Part shown: positions 1 to 7,982 of the stretch, piece after piece
How the letters are laid out: every line of letters starts with the position of its first letter
Position numbering within the stretch: the first letter of the stretch is position 1
Origin: CALSMU01 sp965230225
Lineage (GTDB): Bacteria > Bacteroidota > Bacteroidia > Flavobacteriales_D > Parvicellaceae
Length of the DNA stretch: 64,000 nt
Assembly: GCA_965230225.1 (NCBI GenBank)
Contig: CBDDKM010000006.1
Location: forward strand, 558,001 to 622,000
Reading direction: 5' to 3'
Program-made: the position numbers and the translations under genes
The notes under the pieces: model-generated
What the model was told of the DNA's origin: nothing
Seen by the model: only the letters and a program-made list of their open reading frames with translations
Database searches by the model: none

Positions 1-182
1 CAATTTGCTACGGAAACAGGGTTAAACAGAATTCCAAAAGGGTTAATCAGGGCATCAAATTTATTCTTCACCAATTGATTACCAATGTTTTCTGAAAAAC
101 ACGAACCAATCATAAAAATGCTATCCTGATGTGAAATGGAAAAATTGGATGTTGGAATGGATACTTCCGCTCTGAATTTCAT
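1..182 (-). CDS. GSCFA-domain protein, N-terminal part (cut by window start)
   Basis: The minus-strand frame from an ATG at 182 runs open off the left edge. The 60 visible residues begin MKFRAEV and contain GSCFSENIG, followed by NPFGILFNPVS. These are the signature blocks of the GSCFA family, named after its Gly-Ser-Cys-Phe-Ala-like motif. The family is widespread in Bacteroidota, resembles SGNH/GDSL hydrolases, and has no well-established substrate. The gene is divergent from pckA across about 190 bp. A TATCTTCG box on the minus strand near 211 could be its -7 promoter element, but this is weak. The family call is confident; the function is not known. Confidence 0.8.
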   Translation of the reverse strand, partial: MKFRAEVSIPTSNFSISHQDSIFMIGSCFSENIGNQLVKNKFDALINPFGILFNPVSVAN

Positions 183-329
183 GATCCAAATTATATTAAA
201 ACCTAACGAAGATAAGGCTATTCGACCACATTGTTTCAAAATAAAACTGAATTATCGCCGATTATTAACAATTTAACAAAACTGTGGATAACTCCGTCTA
301 ATTATCTGGTGTGTATGCTTCAAATAGCC

Positions 330-337
330 TAAATTTG
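330..337 (+). promoter_or_regulatory. Candidate -7 promoter box of pckA
   Basis: TAAATTTG matches the Bacteroidota sigma-ABfr -7 consensus TAnnTTTG exactly. It lies 34 bp before the pckA start codon. A clear TTG -33 element is not visible at the expected 17-23 bp spacing, so the assignment rests on the -7 box and its position alone. Confidence 0.5.
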
Positions 338-371
338 TTAGCCAATTACTATTAATTACAAAAACATCTAT

Positions 372-1985
372 ATGAACGAATTTGGAATAAGACCTGAAAC
401 CGCGAATTTGGAAAAGCTAGGTTTAGGGAATGTTGCCAATGCATTTTGGAACTTAACACCTGCGGAATTGGTAGAGGAAACTATCCTTAGAGGGATGGGT
501 GTATTAGCAGACACAGGAGCTGTTGCTATTGACACAGGTGAATTCACAGGTCGATCTCCACAAGACAGATTTATTGTGTGTGATGACAAAACAGAAAATA
601 CTGTTTGGTGGGGGGATATCAACAAAAAGATCAGTTCTGATCATTTTGAGAAGTTATACGACAAAGTAACTTCTTACCTTCAAGACAAAGATGTTTATGT
701 AAGAGATGCTTTTGCTTGTTCTGACGAAAAATACCGTCTTAACTTAAGAGTTGTAACTGAGTACCCTTGGTCAAATCAGTTTGCTTACAACATGTTCCAG
801 CGTCCTACTGCTGATGAAGTAAAATCATTCCAACCGGAGTGGCACATTATTCAAGCACCAGGATTTTATGCTAACGCAGAAACTGATGGAACCAGACAAC
901 ACAACTTTGCGGTGATCAACTTCACTAAGAAAATGATCATTATTGGAGGAACCGGATATACAGGAGAAATCAAAAAAGGAATCTTCTCTGTATTGAACTT
1001 CATCCTACCTCACGAAAAGAACACATTATCGATGCACTGTTCTGCCAACATTGGTAAAGACGGTGATACTGCTATTTTCTTTGGTCTTTCCGGAACTGGA
1101 AAAACTACTTTATCTGCAGATCCAAACAGACAGCTAATTGGTGACGATGAGCACGGATGGGCTGATGGTTCTGTATTTAACTTTGAAGGTGGTTGTTACG
1201 CTAAGTGTATTGACCTTACTAAGGAAAAAGAACCTCAAATTTGGGATGCTATCAAATTTGGAGCTATTCTGGAAAATATCAACTTCTACCCAGGTACTTC
1301 TACCGTAGATTTTGAAGATTGTGAAAAAACAGAAAACACTCGTGTTAGTTACCCAATTCATCACATTGACAACATTGCTCCAGGAAGCAAAGGAGACACT
1401 CCTAAAAACATCTTCTTCCTTACTGCTGATGCATTCGGTGTATTACCTCCGATTTCTAAATTGGACAAAGGACAAGCGATGTACCACTTCATTTCAGGAT
1501 ATACTGCAAAAGTTGCCGGTACAGAAGCTGGAATTACTGAGCCTGTAACTGCATTCTCTGCTTGTTTTGGTGCTCCTTTCTTACCATTACACCCAACTAA
1601 ATATGCTGAAATGCTTGGTGATAAAATGACCGAGAACAAAGTAAACGTTTGGTTAATTAACACTGGATGGACTGGTGGACCTTACGGGGTTGGTGAAAGA
1701 ATGAGCCTTAAATATACCAGAGCAATGATTACAGCTGCTATGGAAGGTAACCTGGATAACGTTGAGTATACTAAGCACGAAATTTTCGGACTAAATATGC
1801 CTAACACTTGTCCTAACGTTCCGGATGAAGTTCTTAACCCTAAGAACACCTGGGAAGATAAAGCTGCGTATGACGAGAAAGCAAATCATTTAGCTGAGCA
1901 ATTTGTAAATAACTTTACTCAATTTGCCGACAATGCTAATGACGAAATCATGGCTGCTGCACCAAAAACAAAATCAATGGCATAA
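372..1985 (+). CDS. pckA: Phosphoenolpyruvate carboxykinase (ATP)
   Basis: Cytosolic enzyme that converts oxaloacetate and ATP to phosphoenolpyruvate, CO2 and ADP, the first committed step of gluconeogenesis. The 537-residue length is typical of the ATP-dependent class. EFTGRSPQDRF near residue 61 holds the conserved substrate-binding Arg. GLSGTGKTTLSADP near residues 238-251 is the kinase-type P-loop. GDDEHGW follows as the metal-binding block, and the C-terminal half has the IHHIDNIA and TGWTGG family blocks. The ATG at 372 gives the expected N-terminus. The gene stands alone, with its own promoter box upstream and a strong hairpin terminator downstream. Nothing looks truncated. Confidence 0.97.
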   Translation: MNEFGIRPETANLEKLGLGNVANAFWNLTPAELVEETILRGMGVLADTGAVAIDTGEFTGRSPQDRFIVCDDKTENTVWWGDINKKISSDHFEKLYDKVTSYLQDKDVYVRDAFACSDEKYRLNLRVVTEYPWSNQFAYNMFQRPTADEVKSFQPEWHIIQAPGFYANAETDGTRQHNFAVINFTKKMIIIGGTGYTGEIKKGIFSVLNFILPHEKNTLSMHCSANIGKDGDTAIFFGLSGTGKTTLSADPNRQLIGDDEHGWADGSVFNFEGGCYAKCIDLTKEKEPQIWDAIKFGAILENINFYPGTSTVDFEDCEKTENTRVSYPIHHIDNIAPGSKGDTPKNIFFLTADAFGVLPPISKLDKGQAMYHFISGYTAKVAGTEAGITEPVTAFSACFGAPFLPLHPTKYAEMLGDKMTENKVNVWLINTGWTGGPYGVGERMSLKYTRAMITAAMEGNLDNVEYTKHEIFGLNMPNTCPNVPDEVLNPKNTWEDKAAYDEKANHLAEQFVNNFTQFADNANDEIMAAAPKTKSMA

Positions 1986-2006
1986 TTAAATTGCCACTAT
2001 AATATT

Positions 2007-2037
2007 AAAGGCCTCTTTTTAAAGGGGCCTTTTTTTA
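2007..2037 (+). terminator. Rho-independent terminator after pckA
   Basis: An AAAGGCC stem pairs with GGCCTTT across a short loop and is followed directly by a run of seven T on the plus strand. It begins 22 bp after the pckA stop codon. Confidence 0.85.
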
Positions 2038-2152
2038 TTCCCAATTTTGGAAATAAATCTCTCAATGAGATTCTGGAATTTGAACTCCTTTGTAAAAACC
2101 TTTGAAAACAGGGATTTTAAAGTTTGGCACCCTTTTGGTATTACACCTATCA

Positions 2153-2246
2153 AATCAATTGAGTAGCTAAGCTACCATCTAATAATTGATTTAGTGCATT
2201 TCTAGCAATGTGCGATTAACTTTTTTCATAGCGTACCTTAGGTACG
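2153..2246. repeat. Cluster of short palindromes in the pckA downstream gap
   Basis: The 329-bp gap between pckA and the next gene (1986-2314) holds no convincing gene. It does hold nested inverted repeats: AATCAATT (2153-2160) with AATTGATT (2184-2191), enclosing GTAGC-TAA-GCTAC (2163-2175). A separate CGTACC-TTA-GGTACG lies at 2232-2246. They could be REP-like elements or transcript 3-prime structures; no function can be assigned. Confidence 0.4.
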
Positions 2247-2276
2247 AGATAATTAGGTTAAAGGTGGTTAATTTTG

Positions 2277-2310
2277 AAAGCTCCGGGTGGTTCCGGAGCT
2301 TTACTTTTTT
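2277..2310. terminator. Terminator hairpin between convergent genes
   Basis: A perfect 10-bp stem, AAAGCTCCGG with CCGGAGCTTT, closes a 6-nt loop. The T-rich tract (ACTTTTTT) follows on the plus strand. Its position 5 bp beyond the stop of the minus-strand giant gene suggests it also ends that transcript, although the minus-strand T run is poor. It may act in both directions. Confidence 0.6.
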
Positions 2311-2314
2311 AGAC

Positions 2315-5300
2315 TTATTCGTGAGTAAGCTTTTTAGCTTCTTCCACGTCAATTTCTTCACCATTTTGGAAAGCAATGATTCTCGCAATGGTTACTCCCT
2401 GATCAGTAAATTTCTTTTTCAATTCTTCAGCTTCGGAATACAACCCTTCATTTCCACAGTAGTATGTTGCTCCTTCCGGTTCTTGTACCGATTCAATTCC
2501 TAAACTATCTAACTCTAGGAATACTCTACTTCTAGCCAAAGGAACGTTTCCTGATGGATAAGTTCCAAGGAATACTCTATATACTAATCCATCTACCGGA
2601 GTTGGAGGTAGTGCAGGTTCATTACCTGTTGTTTGATCTACTCCATCGTTATACTCTACTAGCCTGGCATTATCCACCCCAATTAATTTAAATTTCTCCA
2701 GTGCTCTCTCTGCATCCGACTTATTCTTAAATACACCACATAGGTAATGGGTTCTTTCTTCGTCTAATTTGATGGATTGTACATCATAATCGTACATCAA
2801 CAACATCCCCGTTCCTACCTTTTGAGGAACCGATCCAGAATAAGTTCCAAGATCTACATAGTATTCGACACCTACATTCGTTGGAGCAACTGTTATCTTA
2901 TTAGCAGATGGTGTTTGATTTACACCAGCTCCGTTACCTCCACTACCACTAGAAACAGTTTTTCTAATATTACCCTGAGCATCGATAGCCATCACAGATT
3001 CACCTTGTGTTGCCACTAAGTCTTTTACTTTTTGTACTGTCACTTTTTCTCCATTACAATAAGCTGTGATAAATGCATCGCTTAATCCTCTATTATGCAT
3101 TTCGGTTCTTCTGGCAACAGCGTCTTCTACTGTTCTGAAGATACCGGTAGAATACTTATATAAACCATTAACATACTTAGTAACCAATGGAGAAACATTA
3201 AATACGTTATCCGCCTGAATTGGTCTTGAGAATGCTCCAATTTGAACAGTGTAGAAACATCCCTGAATAACCTCTACCGGCTCTACATCTGCTGCATTAT
3301 CACCCATATTGTTTACATAGTCCGGCACGTCAGTATTGTCGATGTTATCCGTTACATCTGTTGTATTCTGGTTATTGGTATTTTGATTACCTGTGTTTTG
3401 GTTATTGGTATCAGTATTATCCGTGTTATCTGTATTTTGTGTATTGGTATTATCAGCTAGCTGCCCAGTTGATACAGGAACTCCATCTCTTTCCATTTGT
3501 CTAGCTTCTGCCAGGCTAATTCTTTCTCCATTATAAATGGCTACAACAAATGCATCGGAATATCCCATTCCTCTAATTTCATTTTTCGCATCGTTTGCAG
3601 TTTGCCAACTTAAGAAGTACCCTACTCTATATCTGGTTATATCATCTCTAATCTTCTCAGCAGAAATAGGTGCAAAACCTTTAAACAAGTCTTGAGGGAT
3701 TGGGTTTCTGAAGGCTCCCACCTGAACTTTATATACTAACCCATCAGGGTATCCTGGGTTAACCGGAATTGGGTTTTCCTCCGTATAAGAAACCGTAGTA
3801 TCTACAGCAAATATATTGTTATTAAGTTCTGTTGGAGGTGTAAAGTTGGTAGCAACGATATCTCCCAATTCAGGTTGTCTCTCGATCGGATCTTTGTCGA
3901 AATCTGAAATGGCCAATGCTTTATAATCATCAGCAAGTGCTGGATCTACATCACTTATAGTTTCATCTCTTTCAGCAGTTTTTTGCTCTACCTTTTCGTA
4001 TAAGTCCTCAACTACAGCAGAAGACTCTTCTTTTTTCTTTCTGTTACCGGAAGCCTGATCTCTTAAGTCGTTAGCGGCATCTAAGTACTCTTGTTTCTCA
4101 GTAGGATCATCTGTCATTGCTGCTTTAGTCTCTAAATCTCTTGCTTTGTTTTCTTGCTGTAATGCAAGGTTCTCGTATCCTTCAACTTTATTTTTCTCAA
4201 CAGCTAATTGAGCATTCAACTCATCCACCTCAATTTGCTTAGCATGGAAACCGATATAAGCATCTGACTTTCTAATCTCTTCTACTTTTTCAGGAGTTAA
4301 AGAAGCAATCATGTTTTGTTCTTCCACAATGGCATCCTCCATTTGTTTGACCTTCTTAGATTCCTCTCTCAATTCATAAGCAATGTTTTGCTCAGTGGCC
4401 GCTTTTTGATCTAATATATCTGCCTGATGAATAATAGCCGGTTGCTCTTTCTTCTTAACGGTTGTAGCACTATCTCTTAACTGAGTAGCTCTATCTGCAA
4501 AATCAATTGCTCTTTGGTCAGCAGCATCCGCTTTAGCTTCTAAAATGGTAGAGTTTCTATTCTCTTCAGTTCCATCTACATTATCATTCTCAGTAACCTG
4601 ATAGGCTTCTACTGATGCATCTGTATACAATTGAGCTGCACGATTTAAGTTTTCAATTGCTGCCAACTCTTTACTAGAAGCTCTCTTAATCAACTCATTT
4701 CTTTCAACCTTATCTTTGGTTTCTAATGCCTGATCTCTTAAATCTTCAGCCTCAGCAAGCATTTGTCTTCCGGCATTTTCGTATTCTTCTGCCTGACGGT
4801 AAGTAAAGGTGGTAATAGGTAACTCAACCGCAGAGTTTTTAGCTGCTTCAAGATTTCCAAAAGCAATGTCTGTTTCACGCTCGTTAGCTGTAGCCATTTC
4901 ATCGGCAATCTTCAATTCCTTCTTCGCCTTATCTGATTTAAGCTTATCTAAATTCTTTTCTGCTTTCTTCTTATCTTTATCAGTAGTTGCATTTTCAACA
5001 GCTATTTCAGCAGCTGCAATATCAGTTTCTACACCTCTAATTTCAGTTAAATCATCCTGAAGCTCTGCTTTGATATCTTGAGCATTAGTACTTGTAAAAC
5101 CTGTTTCGGTATAGCTCTTCTCCTCTACTTCAGTTGCCACCTCATAAATTTCCGGTTCTTCATTGTCCGGATCAAATGTATAACCTGCCACCTCCTCTGT
5201 CGGCAGTCCTGATCCTTCTGGCACTACTGTTCTGTTAGAGTTATCTATATTATCGGTATTGTCAATGTTGTCTGTTACATCCGTGTTATCCACATTATCC

Positions 5301-7981
5301 GTAACATCTGTATTGTCAGTGTTGTCCGTTACATCCGTGTTATCTACATTATCAGTAACATCGGTATTATCAGTATTATCTGTTACATCCGTGTTATCTA
5401 CATTATCGGTAACATCTGTATTGTCAGTGTTGTCCGTTACATCCGTGTTATCTACATTATCAGTAACATCGGTATTATCAGTATTATCTGTTACATCCGT
5501 GTTATCTACATTATCGGTAACATCTGTATTATCAGTATTGTCTGTTACATCCGTGTTATCTACATTATCGGTAACATCGGTATTATCAGTATTGTCCGTT
5601 ACATCTGTGTTATCTACATTATCGGTAACATCTGTATTATCAGTATTATCTGTTACATCTGTGTTATCTACATTATCGGTAACTTCAGTATTATCGGTAT
5701 TGTCCGTTACATCTGTGTTATCAACATTATCCGTAACATCGGTATTGTCAGTGTTGTCTGTTACATCAGTGTTATCCACGTTATCAGTAACATCGGTATT
5801 ATCAGTATTGTCTGTTACATCTGTGTTATCTACATTATCAGTAACATCTGTATTGTCAGTATTGTTTATTGGATCGGAGTTTCTAGTGGTATTATTAGCC
5901 AAGTCACCTGAATCAATGTATTCTGCCACATAAGAAGGATCAGACATTTCCTCATACACTTCTATAGCACTTGCTTGATTATCTATTGCGGCTAAATCGT
6001 GAGTATGGGCTTCTTTCAGTAAATCAATTTTATCTTCATCCGAAGCAGCATTATTTGCTTCTTCTCTTAGGCGATTTGCCTCATTTTTATGCTCCTCTGC
6101 TTTGGCTTCGAAAATCCCAGCTTCAATGTATTTTGAGTCGTTTTGGTAATTAGAATCATTGCTTTCAGCTTGAGATTTATAACCCTGAATTTGATTATCA
6201 TTAGTTGAGATCTCAATTCCATTAGCCTGTCCTAGCTCTTCTGCCAATTCCAGTTCAAGCTGATTTTTCTCTTCGTTCTTTTCATCAATTTCTTGCTGAA
6301 TTTTCTCTTTCTTCTTATCCTTTGTTTGCTCGTCTCTTTCTAGTTCAGCAGCTGCAATCTCTTGTTCTAATACTGTAACCTGATCTAATTTGTCTGTAGA
6401 CTCATCAAATTTATCATTGGCTTCAGAACTTTTGTAGTTTGTAGCTCCATTAAAGGACTTTTCGAAATTAGTTTCGTCTGCAGCACGGTTGTTTACATCC
6501 GTCTCAATTGATTTGTATTCATCGGTAGAAGTAATATCATTAGAAGTGGTTCCAGAATTGGATGGGTCGGAGTTATCACCACTTGCTATTAGGTTATTGT
6601 TAGATTCGATGGCTTTTTCCTTATCTCCTATTTCTCTAAACAACCTGTTAATCTCCAGTAGATGCTCTGTACGTTTCCCTTCATCGGTTTCAGCATCCAT
6701 TTTCTCCTTCACTTCTCTAGCCTCTTGAGTCAACTCTTCTTTCCATTGTTCGTTGATCTCATTTTCTCTTCTTGCCTTCTCTACCGGATCCGTAATGTTT
6801 TCCGTTTCTTCTATTTGATTTTCAAAATCAGCATACTTTTCATCTCTTGCTGTAGGAGTACTATTGTCTGAATTGTCCGTCACATCTGTGTTATCCACGT
6901 TATCGGTAACATCTGTATTATCGGTATTGTCCGTCACATCTGTGTTATCAACATTATCTGTAACATCAGTATTGTCTGTATTATCAGTTACATCCGTATT
7001 TGCAGAGTCAATGATTTCGTTATTAGCTGCTACAGCATCTTCTTTGCGTTGCTTTAACTCATTCAACTGCTTAATTTGATCCTCCAGCTCTTTTCTTTTG
7101 TCAGGGTCATCCTCTAATACCAATTTATCCTGAGCGTCAAGAATATCTTCTTCGATGATTCCAATCCAATTTTGATTGACTTCATTTTCCTTTTTAGCTC
7201 TTGCTACCGGATCAGTTTCATCAATGTCGGTAATATCATTTTCGAACGTATCGTACTTATCCGTTACATCAGTGTTATCAGTTACTCCAATGGTTTCATT
7301 ATTACGATCTCTTAAAAACTCTTTCTCATCTTTTAATTGTAGCAGAGCTACTAAATGATTCTCGAGCTTTCTCTTTTTACCGGAATCATCTTCTGCATGC
7401 ACTTTAGCAGTGGTTGCTTCAATATCATCACCTAACCTGTTGATCCAGTTTTCGTAAATCTCGTTCTCTTTCTTAGCTTTTTCTATAGGATCTGTAATGT
7501 CGCCAGCCGCTTTAATGTCTCCTTCAAACTCTACATAATCGTCGCCGGTATAAAAGTTATCTGCAGTTACATTAGAATTATCCGTATGATCCGTGTTGTC
7601 TGTAGCGTCTGTATTATGGGTGTTGTCTGTTACATCCGTGTTATCCACATTATCCGTAACATCAGTATTGTCTGTTACATCAGTGTTATCAACATTATCG
7701 GTAACATCTGTATTATCGGTATTGTCCGTTACATCGTTGTTATTAGATTGTCCACTATCCTGAGGAAGTTCGGATAATGAAGTTTCGTTTCTCGCAATGG
7801 AGTTATCTACATCGCTAGACTTAACACTGTTTTCAATTTGTTGTTTCTGTTCATCGGAAAGTTCGGTCGAACTTCCTATATCCACCTGGTCGTAAATGGA
7901 TCCCATCAACTGAGCCTGATGGTTTAGATCATCCGCTTCTTTTTGGTACTTCTCATTTTTAGCAAAAGCTGCTTTCGCCAA
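2315..7981 (-). CDS. Giant Asp/Thr-repeat and SPOR-like envelope protein (C-terminal part of a frameshift-split gene)
   Basis: The 1888-residue frame has no signal peptide and would start at a TTG. It reads as the continuation of the adjacent PD40 gene (7983-10157). Three homologous charged modules of about 110 residues lie near residues 140-480. Each carries ITDPxEKA/DETDPVARA, ENE and a Trp. They are joined by linkers of NTDVTDN repeats. Coiled-coil segments follow, then about 11 copies of an 18-residue repeat (about residues 705-910), then more coiled coil. Four SPOR-like domains, each beginning YxVxxGxF/Y, start near residues 1412, 1577, 1704 and 1796. SPOR domains bind denuded peptidoglycan, so a periplasmic, cell-wall-bound end is inferred. 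Architecture is clear from the sequence; the role is unknown. Confidence 0.75.
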   Translation of the reverse strand: MAKAAFAKNEKYQKEADDLNHQAQLMGSIYDQVDIGSSTELSDEQKQQIENSVKSSDVDNSIARNETSLSELPQDSGQSNNNDVTDNTDNTDVTDNVDNTDVTDNTDVTDNVDNTDVTDNTHNTDATDNTDHTDNSNVTADNFYTGDDYVEFEGDIKAAGDITDPIEKAKKENEIYENWINRLGDDIEATTAKVHAEDDSGKKRKLENHLVALLQLKDEKEFLRDRNNETIGVTDNTDVTDKYDTFENDITDIDETDPVARAKKENEVNQNWIGIIEEDILDAQDKLVLEDDPDKRKELEDQIKQLNELKQRKEDAVAANNEIIDSANTDVTDNTDNTDVTDNVDNTDVTDNTDNTDVTDNVDNTDVTDNSDNSTPTARDEKYADFENQIEETENITDPVEKARRENEINEQWKEELTQEAREVKEKMDAETDEGKRTEHLLEINRLFREIGDKEKAIESNNNLIASGDNSDPSNSGTTSNDITSTDEYKSIETDVNNRAADETNFEKSFNGATNYKSSEANDKFDESTDKLDQVTVLEQEIAAAELERDEQTKDKKKEKIQQEIDEKNEEKNQLELELAEELGQANGIEISTNDNQIQGYKSQAESNDSNYQNDSKYIEAGIFEAKAEEHKNEANRLREEANNAASDEDKIDLLKEAHTHDLAAIDNQASAIEVYEEMSDPSYVAEYIDSGDLANNTTRNSDPINNTDNTDVTDNVDNTDVTDNTDNTDVTDNVDNTDVTDNTDNTDVTDNVDNTDVTDNTDNTEVTDNVDNTDVTDNTDNTDVTDNVDNTDVTDNTDNTDVTDNVDNTDVTDNTDNTDVTDNVDNTDVTDNTDNTDVTDNVDNTDVTDNTDNTDVTDNVDNTDVTDNTDNTDVTDNVDNTDVTDNTDNTDVTDNVDNTDVTDNIDNTDNIDNSNRTVVPEGSGLPTEEVAGYTFDPDNEEPEIYEVATEVEEKSYTETGFTSTNAQDIKAELQDDLTEIRGVETDIAAAEIAVENATTDKDKKKAEKNLDKLKSDKAKKELKIADEMATANERETDIAFGNLEAAKNSAVELPITTFTYRQAEEYENAGRQMLAEAEDLRDQALETKDKVERNELIKRASSKELAAIENLNRAAQLYTDASVEAYQVTENDNVDGTEENRNSTILEAKADAADQRAIDFADRATQLRDSATTVKKKEQPAIIHQADILDQKAATEQNIAYELREESKKVKQMEDAIVEEQNMIASLTPEKVEEIRKSDAYIGFHAKQIEVDELNAQLAVEKNKVEGYENLALQQENKARDLETKAAMTDDPTEKQEYLDAANDLRDQASGNRKKKEESSAVVEDLYEKVEQKTAERDETISDVDPALADDYKALAISDFDKDPIERQPELGDIVATNFTPPTELNNNIFAVDTTVSYTEENPIPVNPGYPDGLVYKVQVGAFRNPIPQDLFKGFAPISAEKIRDDITRYRVGYFLSWQTANDAKNEIRGMGYSDAFVVAIYNGERISLAEARQMERDGVPVSTGQLADNTNTQNTDNTDNTDTNNQNTGNQNTNNQNTTDVTDNIDNTDVPDYVNNMGDNAADVEPVEVIQGCFYTVQIGAFSRPIQADNVFNVSPLVTKYVNGLYKYSTGIFRTVEDAVARRTEMHNRGLSDAFITAYCNGEKVTVQKVKDLVATQGESVMAIDAQGNIRKTVSSGSGGNGAGVNQTPSANKITVAPTNVGVEYYVDLGTYSGSVPQKVGTGMLLMYDYDVQSIKLDEERTHYLCGVFKNKSDAERALEKFKLIGVDNARLVEYNDGVDQTTGNEPALPPTPVDGLVYRVFLGTYPSGNVPLARSRVFLELDSLGIESVQEPEGATYYCGNEGLYSEAEELKKKFTDQGVTIARIIAFQNGEEIDVEEAKKLTHE
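5255..5868 (-). repeat. 54-bp tandem repeat array coding for NTDNTDVTDNVDNTDVTD
   Basis: About 11 in-frame copies of a 54-bp unit encode an 18-residue Asn/Thr/Asp repeat. Most differences between units are synonymous, for example atctgt versus atcggt. The block 5301-5408 is repeated base for base at 5409-5516, a 108-bp two-unit duplication. Shorter arrays of the same unit lie near 6870-7005 and 7585-7740. Only one unit carries a replacement (TEV for TDV). Confidence 0.9.
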
Positions 7982-7982
7982 C

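Noticed and set aside
2210..2503. Plus-strand open frame of 97 residues downstream of pckA.
   Set aside because: It overlaps the end of the giant gene and the terminator hairpin and has no family features.
5255..5868. The regular repeats look like a CRISPR array at first sight.
   Set aside because: Units are head to tail with no unique spacers, they keep the reading frame, and there are no cas genes. It is a coding tandem repeat.
5259..5933. A plus-strand open frame of 224 residues (repeated VTSVLSTLS) opposite the repeat array.
   Set aside because: It is the antisense shadow of the Asp/Thr repeats; it has low complexity and no gene-like start region.
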